Positions 54,267-62,382 of a stretch of 62,382 nt of DNA are shown piece after piece (within the stretch, counting starts at the first letter, position 1; every line of letters begins with the position of its first letter). The position numbers were made by a program, and so were the translations under genes. Location: the NCBI RefSeq assembly GCF_913775985.1, contig NZ_CAJYMB010000160.1, positions 1 through 62,382 of the forward strand, in the 5' to 3' direction. The notes under the pieces are model-generated. The model ran no database searches. It worked only from the letters and a program-made list of their open reading frames with translations, and was not told where the DNA came from. This DNA comes from an uncultured Pluralibacter sp. GTDB taxonomy: Bacteria > Pseudomonadota > Gammaproteobacteria > Enterobacterales > Enterobacteriaceae.

Positions 54267-55247
54267 TCAAAAACCGAGAGACTGGGCGTTATCTTTGGTG
54301 ACTTCCAGAATCTTGTTGAAGCGGATCACTTTTTTATCCATATCGACGTCCGCTTTACCTAACCCGTCGATAGCCAGATCTTTGGTCACTTCTTTGCCCT
54401 GCAGCAGCTGGTCGGCAACGGTTACCAGCGCGTAGCCGGCATCTTTCGGATCCCACAGCAGCGCTTTTTTAATATCGCCGCGCATCAGGTACGGCGCCGC
54501 CTGGGCCGGCATGGCAATGCCAACCACCGCAAGCTTATCCTTGGCACGCTTCTTCTGCACCGCCTGCCCGGCGCCAATCGGACCGAGAGAGCCAAAGCCG
54601 ATGATGCCCTTCATCTGCGGGTAGGTTTTCATTAGATCCAGGGTAGTGGCGTAGGACTTGTCGATACTCTCCGCTACCGGCAGGCGGGTCGTAACTTCAA
54701 ACATCTCCGGATACTTCTCTTTTTGATACTTCACCGCGGCATCGGCCCAGGCGTTGTGCAGCGGCACGGTTAAGGAGCCCACGTAGATGGCGTAGCCGCC
54801 TTTGCCGCCCATATCCCTGGCAAGCTCGTCAACGTTGGCCTGAGCATATTTTTCGCTGTCGATAGTCTCAATATCCCACTGGCCGATGTGCTGATCCGGC
54901 GACTCGTGGGTCAGCACCACGATGCCGTTATCCCGCGCCTTTTTCAGTACGGGTTCCAGCACTTTGGCATCGTTAGGCACCACGATGATGGCGTTCACCT
55001 TCTTGGCAATCAGATCCTCAATAACCTTTACCTGCTGAGCGGGGTCCGGCGTTGAGGGACCGGTCTGATAAGCGTTAACGTCAAGCTTCTTCGCCGCTTC
55101 GCTGACGCCGGTCTCCATGCGGTTAAACCATGGAATGCCGGTGACTTTTGCCACCACGGCAATCTCATATTTCTCTGCGGCGGCGGCAGAGGACAACATG
55201 CAGGCCGACATCATCGCTGCGCTAATCAGGGCGTATTTGAATTTCAT
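54267..55247 (-). CDS. Periplasmic sugar-binding protein, LsrB/RhaS type
   Basis: 326 aa, Peripla_BP_4 fold. A signal peptide (MKFKYALISAAMMSACMLSSAAAA) is followed by the two-lobed domain. KVTGIPWFNRMETGVSEAAK, GPSTPDPAQQVKVIEDLIAK and KALLWDPKDAGYALVTVADQLL align with LsrB-like binding proteins rather than with E. coli YphF or RbsB. ATG 55247 was preferred over an upstream start that would place charged residues before the signal peptide. First gene of the operon binding protein-ATPase-permease-permease-kinase-isomerase. The ligand is unknown. Confidence 0.9.
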   Translation of the reverse strand: MKFKYALISAAMMSACMLSSAAAAEKYEIAVVAKVTGIPWFNRMETGVSEAAKKLDVNAYQTGPSTPDPAQQVKVIEDLIAKKVNAIIVVPNDAKVLEPVLKKARDNGIVVLTHESPDQHIGQWDIETIDSEKYAQANVDELARDMGGKGGYAIYVGSLTVPLHNAWADAAVKYQKEKYPEMFEVTTRLPVAESIDKSYATTLDLMKTYPQMKGIIGFGSLGPIGAGQAVQKKRAKDKLAVVGIAMPAQAAPYLMRGDIKKALLWDPKDAGYALVTVADQLLQGKEVTKDLAIDGLGKADVDMDKKVIRFNKILEVTKDNAQSLGF

Positions 55248-55350
55248 CGTTCTACCTTCTTGTGGGGACAGGGGCATGCTACGGATCGGAGATTAGCAAC
55301 GAAGGAAAGAGGAAATGAACAGAGAATAGGCGAAGTGTGACCGCAATCCG

Positions 55351-55459
55351 TTTATGTTTAATTTATGTTAAATATTGGTTATTTTTATGTTTATAATGGT
55401 GCGATATGACTGTACTTTTTCAATATTTCTTGTTAATTAAATTTTTTATTTAACATAAA
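55351..55459. promoter_or_regulatory. Phased TTTATGTT repeats, candidate operator of the sugar operon
   Basis: The octamer TTTATGTT starts at 55351, 55362 and 55384 (11 and 22 bp apart, one and two helical turns), and its inverse AACATAAA is at 55452-55459; TTTATGTTAAA (55362) and TTTAACATAAA (55449) are exact inverted copies. TATAAT at 55392-55397 lies within the region on the plus strand. A half CRP motif TGTGA occurs at 55336-55340. The 330-nt gap between the binding-protein gene and the ROK regulator has no ORF and this is its main structure. Confidence 0.5.
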
Positions 55460-55577
55460 GCCAGCAATTTTTTATCAATTCACTGAGCCTAACCCGTAGT
55501 CTCGCCAGCCATTACGCGATGGGTAAGGCGAATAAAACTAATAATTGTGAACTGAATCGAGCCCGGCAACGTCGGTA

Positions 55578-56771
55578 CTAGTTCCCGAGGCGGGCTTCAA
55601 CATACAGGTATCCGATGCCAAGCAGCTGGCGGGAGCGATCCAGCGTACCGAAGTTGATTTGCGTATTCATTGCCTGCGGACGGTCGCCGCGATCGAAAGG
55701 GTTAAAGCCGGTCTGCTGAATAATGGTCTGCCGCCAGCTCTCTCCAAACGCGCAGCTGCGACCATATAACCATATCTGATTGATATTAAGAATATTCAGG
55801 AAGTTGTACAGACTTAACCCAATGGCGCTCGCTGCATTTTCTACCCACAGGGTAATTCGGTTGTCGCCTCGTTCACGGGCGGCAATGAGCTGCGCGGTGC
55901 TCAGGTTATTTGGATCGCACGCGTCGCTGCCCGGCTGCGACTTGAGCCAGACGCGGGCCTGTTTTTTCAGCGCGCTCAGGGAGGCGACGGTTTCCAGACA
56001 ACCGTAGCGGCCACAGTCGCACGCTGTTCCGTCCGGATCGACGATAGTGTGGCCTATCTGCCCGCTGCCGTAGAGGCTGCCGCGCCATATCTGATTATCA
56101 AGAAGGAATGACGATCCGATGCCGTAGTCGACATTTATTACGCAGAAGTTATCCAGCGCCTGCGGATTTTGCCACTTCTCCGCCAGCGCCAGCATCACGC
56201 AGTCGTTATCCACTCTCACCTGAACACCCAGCCGCTCTTCCAGCAGATATTTTAATTCCAGCGGCGATGCCCACGGCGCCTGAGGCATCGTTTGCGACAC
56301 GCCGGTGACGGGATCGACCTGACCGTGAACCCCGAGAGCGAGGTTAATGATCTGCGACGGATAACGCTGGCGGTAGTAACGGTAGTGGGCGGCAATGGCG
56401 GCAATCAGCGCCAGCGGTTCATGCAGCGAAATCCGCTCCTCCCTGGCCTCACCCACCGCCATCAGCCGGCTGTCGGCCAGCTGGCTTTCAAGGCGCGTGG
56501 GGGTAACGTTCATGCACAGCGTCCACGCGCCGTTCCCGGGGAGCTGATAGCTGCCGCCGTTGAGGCCCCTTGCGCTGAGCTTTTCCGCGGAATGTACGAT
56601 GCTGCCCTCGCTCAGCAGCTCTTCAAGAATATTGCCCACCGCCGGGATGGATAGCCCGGAAAGCGATGCCAGACGTGATTTGCTCAGCTGCTTTTCACGC
56701 CAGAGATACTCCAGAAAGATCTGCTTATTAGCCTGCCGGACCCGGCTATTGTTCCATCCTGAACGACCCAT
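55578..56771 (-). CDS. yphH: ROK-family transcriptional regulator YphH
   Basis: 397 aa, the E. coli YphH length. N-terminal winged helix (residues ~10-70; KSRLASLSGLSIPAVGNILEELL) plus a ROK sugar-kinase-like domain with the zinc motif GHTIVDPDGTACDCGRYGCLE (His and three Cys). The kinase active-site Asp region VDNDCVMLALAE is retained. It is probably a repressor released by a sugar, acting on the adjacent operons. It is transcribed toward the binding-protein operon and divergent from yphG. Confidence 0.9.
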   Translation of the reverse strand: MGRSGWNNSRVRQANKQIFLEYLWREKQLSKSRLASLSGLSIPAVGNILEELLSEGSIVHSAEKLSARGLNGGSYQLPGNGAWTLCMNVTPTRLESQLADSRLMAVGEAREERISLHEPLALIAAIAAHYRYYRQRYPSQIINLALGVHGQVDPVTGVSQTMPQAPWASPLELKYLLEERLGVQVRVDNDCVMLALAEKWQNPQALDNFCVINVDYGIGSSFLLDNQIWRGSLYGSGQIGHTIVDPDGTACDCGRYGCLETVASLSALKKQARVWLKSQPGSDACDPNNLSTAQLIAARERGDNRITLWVENAASAIGLSLYNFLNILNINQIWLYGRSCAFGESWRQTIIQQTGFNPFDRGDRPQAMNTQINFGTLDRSRQLLGIGYLYVEARLGN

Positions 56772-56884
56772 CTACTTAACTCCCTTAACTAAATTGCGTG
56801 AGCATTGCGCATTTTAACGCTCCCACTGCGCTATAGACTGCGCGAAAAGCACATTTTACTTCAATTTATTGAGTGGAGCGGCAG
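56772..56884. promoter_or_regulatory. Divergent promoter region between yphH and yphG
   Basis: 113 nt hold both promoters. GCGCATTTTA (56817 region) and GCACATTTTA (56849 region) form an imperfect direct repeat, and two ACTGCGC copies lie between them, with TATAGA as a candidate -10 for yphG. This short region is a second plausible ROK target. Confidence 0.4.
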
Positions 56885-59800
56885 ATGTACAGTGCAGTCA
56901 AGGTATGGCAGGAAACTCTCACATTGCCCACGTGGACGACGGGCGATGAAGATCCCAACCCCATGTTTCTGGAGAACCGCGTTTATCAGGGATCGTCCGG
57001 CGCCGTCTGGCCCTATGGCGTGATTGATACGCTCAGCGGTAAGAAAGAGATGCGCGACTACCGCGCCGTCTGGCTGGAGAATGATTTCATCCGCATTCTG
57101 CTGCTTCCGGAGCTCGGCGGGCGCATCCATCGGGCGTACGACAAAGTTAACCAGCGTGATTTCGTTTACTACAACGAAGTGGTCAAACCGGCGCTGGTGG
57201 GGCTGCTCGGGCCGTGGATCTCTGGCGGTATTGAGTTCAACTGGCCTCAGCATCATCGTCCGACCACCTTTATGCCGGTGGACGTTAATATCCAGCCCGG
57301 TGAAAACGGTGAACAGACCGTATGGCTTGGTGAAGTCGAACCCATGCGCGGTCTGCAGATTATGGCCGGTTTTACCCTGTATCCCGACCGCGCGCTGGTA
57401 GAGATTGCGGGAAAGGTCTTTAACGGCAACGCCACGCCGCGCCACTTCTTATGGTGGGCTAACCCGGCGGTGAAGGGGGGAGACGATCATCAAAGTATTT
57501 TTCCACCGGACGTTACCGCCGTGTTCGATCACGGCAAGCGCGCAGTCTCGGCGTTCCCCATTGCCCACGGTACCTATTACAAAGTGGACTACTCGGCGGG
57601 GGTGGATATCTCACGTTATAAAAATGTGCCGGTACCGACCTCATACATGGCAGAGAAGTCAGACTACGATTTTGTCGGTGCCTATCATCACGGCGAGCAG
57701 GGAGGCCTGCTACACGTCGCCGATCACCATATATCTCCGGGTAAGAAACAGTGGAGCTGGGGCTACGGCGATTTTGGCCAGGCATGGGACCGGAATCTTA
57801 CCGATGAAAACGGGCCTTATATTGAGCTGATGACCGGCGTCTTCACTGATAACCAGCCGGATTTTACCTGGCTTGCGCCCTATGAAGAAAAGCGGTTCGT
57901 GCAGAATTTCCTGCCCTACAGCGGGCTGGGGCGCGTTCACAATGTCAGCAGCACGCTAGCTATCAAGCTGGAACGCATTGACGGACAGCTGGTTGCCGGG
58001 GTCTATGCAGTTGCGCCGCTCAGGGATGTCCTGGTGCAGCTTAGCGTCGGCGACGAGCCTTTGTGGGAAACGGTTATTAGTCTTGAACCCGGCACCTTCT
58101 GGCAGCAGGCGCTGGCGGACAATTTCCCGCAGCGCCTGACGCTTACCGTCGCTGCCGCCGACGGCTGCGAGCTGCTGCGCTATCTGGAGCACGTTGACGG
58201 CGAAACGCCGCTGCCGGCGGCGGCGAAAGCCCCCGCGCTGCCGCAGGAGCTTCATAACGCCGACGAGCTTTACTTTATCGGCCAGCACCTTGAGCTTTAC
58301 AATCACGCCAGCCGCCAGGCTGAAGACTATTACCGTCGGGCGCTGGAGCTCGACCCTTGCGATTACCGCAATAACATAGCGCTGGGTGCAAGATTGCTGA
58401 ATGCGGCGGACTGGCAGGGCGCGCGGCAGTGTGCAGAGGCGGCGCTGCGCCGGGCGCATGCTTTGAACAAAAACCCGCGCGACGGCGAAGCAAGCATGCT
58501 GCTCGGCGCCGCGCTGGAGCGCCAGGGGAGCGATGCCGCAGCCTGGGACAACTACTATAAAGCCAGCTGGAGCGGTAACTGCCGCGACGTAGCCTTCTGG
58601 GCGCTGGCGCGCCTGGCGATGAAAAAGGGCGACTGCGCAGATGCGCTGGAGAAAGTCGAGCAGAGCCTGCTGTTTAATGGCGGCAATAATATGGCAATGG
58701 GCCTGAAAGCCCTGGCGCTGGCTCAGCTGGGACGCCGCGACGAGGCGCTGGCCTGGATTAACCAGCGCCTGCCGTCGCAGCCGCTCAGCTATCCGCTGCA
58801 CTATGCCCGCTGGGCAATCAGCCGCAGCGACGCCGACCGCGACGCCCTGCGTTCGGTAACCGGTCGCCGTGGCATCAACGCCAGCTATCTGGCCGGATGG
58901 CTGCTGTCGCTAGGCCAGCGCGAGCAGGCCCGCGAGCTGCTGGCACTGCTTGACAGCCGCGAGACTATCCCGGCACTGTGGCGGGCCGCGCTGGAGGATA
59001 ACCGCGCGCGGTTCCTGGAGGAGGCGCGGACGAGCTTCTCCCTGCGGGTTCGCTTCCCCAACACCCTTGATGAAATTCAGATGCTGCAAACTCTGCAGGA
59101 TGATGCCTTTGCCTGCTATCTGCTGGGCTGCTTCTGGTACAGCAAGCGGCGCTATGACGATGCGGTAGCCTGCTGGAAAAAGACCCTTGCCGCCGAGCCT
59201 GATTTTGCGCCCGCCCACCGGTTACTGGGGATCTGGAGCTGGAATAAGACCGGCGACGCTAGTGCCGCCCGCCGCTATCTGTCTAAAGCTGTATCTCTGG
59301 AGCCCGATAATGCCCGCTTCTTGTTTGAACTTGACTGCCTCGCGAAGCTGAACGCCGGTCCGGTGGCCGAGCGTTTGGCGGCGCTGGAAGGCCGACAAGA
59401 CGTCGTTTTCCGGCGTGATGATTTAACTGCCGAACTGCTCAGCCTCTGGAATGCCAGCGGCCGCTGGCAGGAAGCTTCTGAGGTGCTGCACACCCGGACA
59501 TTCCACCCGTGGGAGGGCGGTGAGGGTAAGGTAACCGGGCAGTATTTGCTTAACCAGATGCACCGGGCGCTGGCCGCTATTGAAAACCGCGAGTACGGCC
59601 GTGCGACGGATCTTCTGACTGATGCGCTTCACTATCCGCATAACCTTGGCGAAGGCCGCCTGCCGGGGCAGACCGATAACGATCTTTGGTATTTGCTTGG
59701 GATCTGTGCGCGGGGCGAAGGTGACCTGGCGCAGGCGCAGCGCTGCTTTACCCGGGCGACGTATGGCGACCCGGTGCTGGATGCCGGGCGCTATTACAAC

Positions 59801-60151
59801 GATCAGCCGGTGGATTATCTCTTCTGGCAGGGCATGGCGCTGAAGGCGCTGGGGGATGAGGCCGCCGCTACCACGCACTTTATGCGCTTTGCCGAATGGG
59901 TCACTGCGCGGGGAGATGAAGTACCGGAAAAAGACTTTTTCGCCGTGTCACTGCCGGACCTGGTGGCGCTGGACGGCAATCCGCTGCGCCAGCATCAGCA
60001 GCACTGCCTGTTTATTAAGGCGCTGGGCTGCCTGGGTCTTGGCAATCACGAGCGCGGCGTCGCCGCACTTAACACGCTGCTGGCTCTGGATCCGTCCCAC
60101 GATAAGGCGCAGCTGCTGCATCACGTGCTTGCCGCCGGACTATTGAACTGA
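56885..60151 (+). CDS. yphG: DUF5107/TPR-repeat protein YphG
   Basis: 1088 aa (E. coli YphG about 1093). Residues ~1-330 form the DUF5107 beta-sandwich domain resembling galactose-mutarotase folds, with conserved PELGGRIHRAYDKVN, PWISGGIEFNWPQHHRPTTF and GLLHVADHHISPGKKQWSWG. The remainder is a long alpha-helical array with TPR signatures (AEDYYRRALELDPCDYRNNIALG; CWKKTLAAEPDFAPAHRLLG; AQRCFTRATYGDP). No signal peptide, so cytoplasmic. The enzymatic role is unknown; likely carbohydrate binding or processing. ATG 56885 follows GGAG; a GTG 12 nt earlier overlaps that site. Confidence 0.9.
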   Translation: MYSAVKVWQETLTLPTWTTGDEDPNPMFLENRVYQGSSGAVWPYGVIDTLSGKKEMRDYRAVWLENDFIRILLLPELGGRIHRAYDKVNQRDFVYYNEVVKPALVGLLGPWISGGIEFNWPQHHRPTTFMPVDVNIQPGENGEQTVWLGEVEPMRGLQIMAGFTLYPDRALVEIAGKVFNGNATPRHFLWWANPAVKGGDDHQSIFPPDVTAVFDHGKRAVSAFPIAHGTYYKVDYSAGVDISRYKNVPVPTSYMAEKSDYDFVGAYHHGEQGGLLHVADHHISPGKKQWSWGYGDFGQAWDRNLTDENGPYIELMTGVFTDNQPDFTWLAPYEEKRFVQNFLPYSGLGRVHNVSSTLAIKLERIDGQLVAGVYAVAPLRDVLVQLSVGDEPLWETVISLEPGTFWQQALADNFPQRLTLTVAAADGCELLRYLEHVDGETPLPAAAKAPALPQELHNADELYFIGQHLELYNHASRQAEDYYRRALELDPCDYRNNIALGARLLNAADWQGARQCAEAALRRAHALNKNPRDGEASMLLGAALERQGSDAAAWDNYYKASWSGNCRDVAFWALARLAMKKGDCADALEKVEQSLLFNGGNNMAMGLKALALAQLGRRDEALAWINQRLPSQPLSYPLHYARWAISRSDADRDALRSVTGRRGINASYLAGWLLSLGQREQARELLALLDSRETIPALWRAALEDNRARFLEEARTSFSLRVRFPNTLDEIQMLQTLQDDAFACYLLGCFWYSKRRYDDAVACWKKTLAAEPDFAPAHRLLGIWSWNKTGDASAARRYLSKAVSLEPDNARFLFELDCLAKLNAGPVAERLAALEGRQDVVFRRDDLTAELLSLWNASGRWQEASEVLHTRTFHPWEGGEGKVTGQYLLNQMHRALAAIENREYGRATDLLTDALHYPHNLGEGRLPGQTDNDLWYLLGICARGEGDLAQAQRCFTRATYGDPVLDAGRYYNDQPVDYLFWQGMALKALGDEAAATTHFMRFAEWVTARGDEVPEKDFFAVSLPDLVALDGNPLRQHQQHCLFIKALGCLGLGNHERGVAALNTLLALDPSHDKAQLLHHVLAAGLLN

Positions 60152-60157
60152 CTGGCT

Positions 60158-60177
60158 GGCCCGATGTTTGCCGGGCC
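60158..60177 (+). other. Stem-loop between yphG and the MFS transporter gene
   Basis: GGCCCG / CGGGCC with an 8-nt loop, in the 62-nt spacer. It has no T run and so probably stabilises or partially attenuates rather than terminates. Confidence 0.5.
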
Positions 60178-60213
60178 GCTGTACCCTACGCTTTCCCGTA
60201 AGAGGAAACCCGA

Positions 60214-61647
60214 ATGCATAATACAGAATTAAAAATGGGCTACATCTGGACCATTTGCCTGGTGGCCGCCTGCGGCGGTCTGCTGTTTGGCTATGACTGG
60301 GTCGTGATTGGCGGCGCAAAACCGTTCTACGAAGCCTGGTTCAATATTACCGATCCGGCGCAGTCCGGCTGGGCGATGAGTTCCGCGCTGGTGGGCTGCG
60401 TGTTTGGAGCGCTGATCTCCGGCTGGTGCGCGGATCGATTTGGCCGCAGGCTACCGCTGATCCTGTCTGCCATCCTGTTCACGCTTTCCGCGCTGGGCAC
60501 GGCGCTGGCAAACAGCTTCGATATCTTTGTGCTGTACCGCATCGTTGGCGGTATAGGTATCGGTCTTGCCTCCGCGCTCAGCCCGCTCTATATCGCTGAA
60601 GTCAGTCCGGCGGAAAAGCGCGGACGTTTCGTGGCCGTCAATCAGCTCACTATCGTGATTGGCGTGCTGGCCGCACAGCTTATTAATCTGCTGATTGCCG
60701 AGCCGGTCGCACCGGGCGCCACCCAGCAGACAATTATAGAGAGCTGGAACGGACAGATGGGCTGGCGCTGGATGTTTGGCTCCGGCATGGTTCCGGCGCT
60801 GGCCTTTTTGCTACTGCTGTTTGTGGTACCTGAATCACCGCGGTGGCTGATGAAGGTCGGTAAAGAGGCGCGCGCTCGCCAGATGCTGGAACGGATTGGT
60901 TCTCCGGAATACGCCGCCCGCACCATAAACGATATTGCCAGAACGCTGGCGAAAGATGAGCAGAAGGTCGCATTTTCCACCCTGCTGCAGCCGCAGGTTA
61001 AGCCGGTAGTGATTATCGGAATGGTGCTGGCGGTTTTTCAGCAGTGGTGCGGGATTAACGTTATCTTTAACTACGCTCAGGAAATCTTCGCCTCCGCCGG
61101 GTTTGATATTAACGATACCCTGAAATCCATCGTCGCCACCGGCATCATTAATCTGGTCTTTACCATCGCCGCGCTGCCGCTGGTGGACAAGCTCGGACGC
61201 CGCCGTCTGATGCTGCTCGGGGCTGGCGGACTGACGCTTATCTATATTCTGATTGCTGGCGCCTACGGCATGGGGCTGATGGGCTGGCCGGTGCTTCTGC
61301 TGGTACTGGCGGCCATTGCGGTCTATGCCCTGACGCTGGCGCCGGTCACCTGGGTGCTGCTGTCTGAAATATTCCCCAACCGGGTGCGCGGTCTGGCGAT
61401 GTCGCTGGGTACGCTGGCGCTGTGGGTGGCCTGCTTCCTGTTGACGTATACCTTCCCGCTGCTTAATGCCAGCCTCGGCGCGGCGGGTAGCTTCCTGCTG
61501 TACGGTATTATCTGCGCAGCCGGATGGTTGTTCATCCAGCGCAGCGTACCGGAAACCAAAGGCGTAACTCTGGAGGCGCTCGAAGAGCAGCTTGCTGCCC
61601 GCTATCAGTCCGTGCCGGGCGCAGCGCAGCCCGGTCGGGAACGCTGA
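60214..61647 (+). CDS. MFS sugar:H+ symporter (sugar porter family)
   Basis: 477 aa with 12 predicted helices, similar to XylE/AraE/GalP. Sugar-porter signatures are ACGGLLFGYDWVVIGGA in helix 1, ADRFGRR, PESPRWLMK after helix 6, LVDKLGRRRLML and the terminal PETKG. Helix 7 has QQWCGINVIFNYA, where QQxxGxN is the sugar-binding motif. It would give the locus a second, proton-driven uptake route beside the ABC importer. The start has GAGG at good spacing. Its stop overlaps the yphB start (TGATG). Confidence 0.93.
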   Translation: MHNTELKMGYIWTICLVAACGGLLFGYDWVVIGGAKPFYEAWFNITDPAQSGWAMSSALVGCVFGALISGWCADRFGRRLPLILSAILFTLSALGTALANSFDIFVLYRIVGGIGIGLASALSPLYIAEVSPAEKRGRFVAVNQLTIVIGVLAAQLINLLIAEPVAPGATQQTIIESWNGQMGWRWMFGSGMVPALAFLLLLFVVPESPRWLMKVGKEARARQMLERIGSPEYAARTINDIARTLAKDEQKVAFSTLLQPQVKPVVIIGMVLAVFQQWCGINVIFNYAQEIFASAGFDINDTLKSIVATGIINLVFTIAALPLVDKLGRRRLMLLGAGGLTLIYILIAGAYGMGLMGWPVLLLVLAAIAVYALTLAPVTWVLLSEIFPNRVRGLAMSLGTLALWVACFLLTYTFPLLNASLGAAGSFLLYGIICAAGWLFIQRSVPETKGVTLEALEEQLAARYQSVPGAAQPGRER

Positions 61648-62382
61648 TGGCTGCGGCTATCTCGCTAGAAAATACGCATCTCAGGATGCGTATTTCACCG
61701 CTCGGCGGGGCGCTGCTAAGCCTCGAATCCCTGCCGTTTGCGGTGCCTGTTTTGCGCCCGGGCGAGGGGAAGACGCCCGGTGACTGCGGACTATTTCCGA
61801 TGCTGCCGCTGGCAAACCGGGTTGCGGGAAACCGCTTCTGGCTGAGCGGGCAGGTAGTACTGCTGCCGGACAGCCGCGCCGACGCGCAGTTTTTTCTGCA
61901 CGGCGACGGCTGGCTGGCGGAGTGGGACGTCACCGGGCTGAGTGACCAGTGCTGCACGCTGCAGCTTCGCCGTCGTCACGCCTGCGGCTTTGACTATCTG
62001 GCGACGCTGGATTATCGCCTGAACGGTCCGGTGCTGGAGATCGCTGTTACGCTGCAGCACCTCGGTGAAACTCCGATGCTCTACGGCGGCGGTTTGCATC
62101 CCTTTTTCCACTTTACGCCGCAAAGCCGCCTGCAGTTCTGCGCCAGCGGCTACTGGCCCGAGGGCCCGCAGCACCTGCCGCTGGTGTGGCAAAACCACCT
62201 GCCGCCGCAAGCGGACTTTAACGCGGGGAGCTACGGCGATGACGAGTGGCTTAATATCTGCTATTCCGGCTGGGGCGGGCAGGCTACCATCTTGCATCCG
62301 CAAATGCGCGTAACTCTCAGCGCGCAGCCGGGATGGCTGATGCTGTTTCGCCAGTCCGGCGAACCCTTTGTCTGTCTCGAGC
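61647..62382 (+). CDS. yphB: Aldose 1-epimerase-like YphB (runs off the window)
   Basis: Open frame from ATG 61647 to the window end, at least 245 codons with no stop. Its product MAAAISLENTHLRMRISPLGG contains FPMLPLANRVAGNRFWLSG, LHGDGWLAEWDV and LHPFFHF, the galactose-mutarotase motifs (R in NRV, catalytic His in GLHPFF), and resembles E. coli YphB. Mutarotation would supply the anomer used by the kinase. Start coupled to the MFS gene by a 1-nt overlap. Truncated only by the window edge. Confidence 0.9.
   Translation, partial: MAAAISLENTHLRMRISPLGGALLSLESLPFAVPVLRPGEGKTPGDCGLFPMLPLANRVAGNRFWLSGQVVLLPDSRADAQFFLHGDGWLAEWDVTGLSDQCCTLQLRRRHACGFDYLATLDYRLNGPVLEIAVTLQHLGETPMLYGGGLHPFFHFTPQSRLQFCASGYWPEGPQHLPLVWQNHLPPQADFNAGSYGDDEWLNICYSGWGGQATILHPQMRVTLSAQPGWLMLFRQSGEPFVCLE

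Noticed and set aside
49091-55247. Interpretation as an autoinducer-2 (lsr) uptake operon
   Set aside because: The importer is LsrB-like, but the kinase matches ribulokinase FGGY rather than LsrK, the regulator is ROK rather than LsrR, and no lsrF or lsrG is present.
55336-55351. CRP site upstream of the binding-protein operon
   Set aside because: Only one half site (TGTGA) matches; the second half (TCCGT) is poor.

Overview
The window is a chromosomal segment of an Enterobacteriaceae member (Escherichia/Salmonella/Klebsiella/Enterobacter group). The evidence is near-identity of many proteins to the Escherichia coli products as I remember them, and a gene order following E. coli around rrnG-kgtP-pssA-rpoE-lepAB-purL-glnB-glyA. 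It is not E. coli itself: a cadCBA-dtpC block lies between glnB and hmp, and the sugar locus beyond glyA differs. No phage, transposase, CRISPR array or tRNA was seen.

Layout. (1) 1-3.4 kb: 3' end of a 5S rRNA with its terminator, then kgtP, yfiM and pssA. (2) 3.5-10 kb: protein acetyltransferase pat/yfiQ, tapT, trxC, yfiF, ung and the FNR-controlled spare pyruvate formate-lyase subunit grcA. (3) 10-17 kb: srmB, trmN6, nadB with a perfect NadR box, and the sigma-E operon rpoE-rseABC, whose leader ORF (rseD) appears frameshifted. (4) 17-28 kb: lepA-lepB, rnc-era-recO-pdxJ-acpS, yfhL, an RpiR-type regulator, pgpC, tadA, mltF. (5) 28-36.6 kb: purL, the sRNA gene glmY with its sigma-54 promoter and GlrR boxes, then glrK-qseG-glrR and glnB. 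(6) 36.6-45 kb on the minus strand: hmp, cadC, cadB, cadA, dtpC (lysine decarboxylase acid response and a peptide transporter). (7) glyA, then a small AT-rich two-gene unit of unknown function. (8) 48-62.4 kb: a large carbohydrate locus.

The carbohydrate locus is the part most likely to be undescribed. It keeps the E. coli yph framework (yphA DoxX protein, yphH ROK regulator, yphG DUF5107/TPR protein, yphB mutarotase). The E. coli core (yphC dehydrogenase and yphDEF ABC transporter) is replaced by a different LsrB/RhaS-type ABC importer, an FGGY kinase very like the eukaryotic D-ribulokinase FGGY, a SIS-only sugar-phosphate isomerase lacking the usual catalytic lysine, and an MFS sugar porter. 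The likely logic is import, anomer interconversion, phosphorylation and phosphosugar isomerisation under a ROK repressor; the substrate cannot be read from sequence. Helically phased TTTATGTT repeats between the repressor and the binding-protein gene are the best operator candidates.
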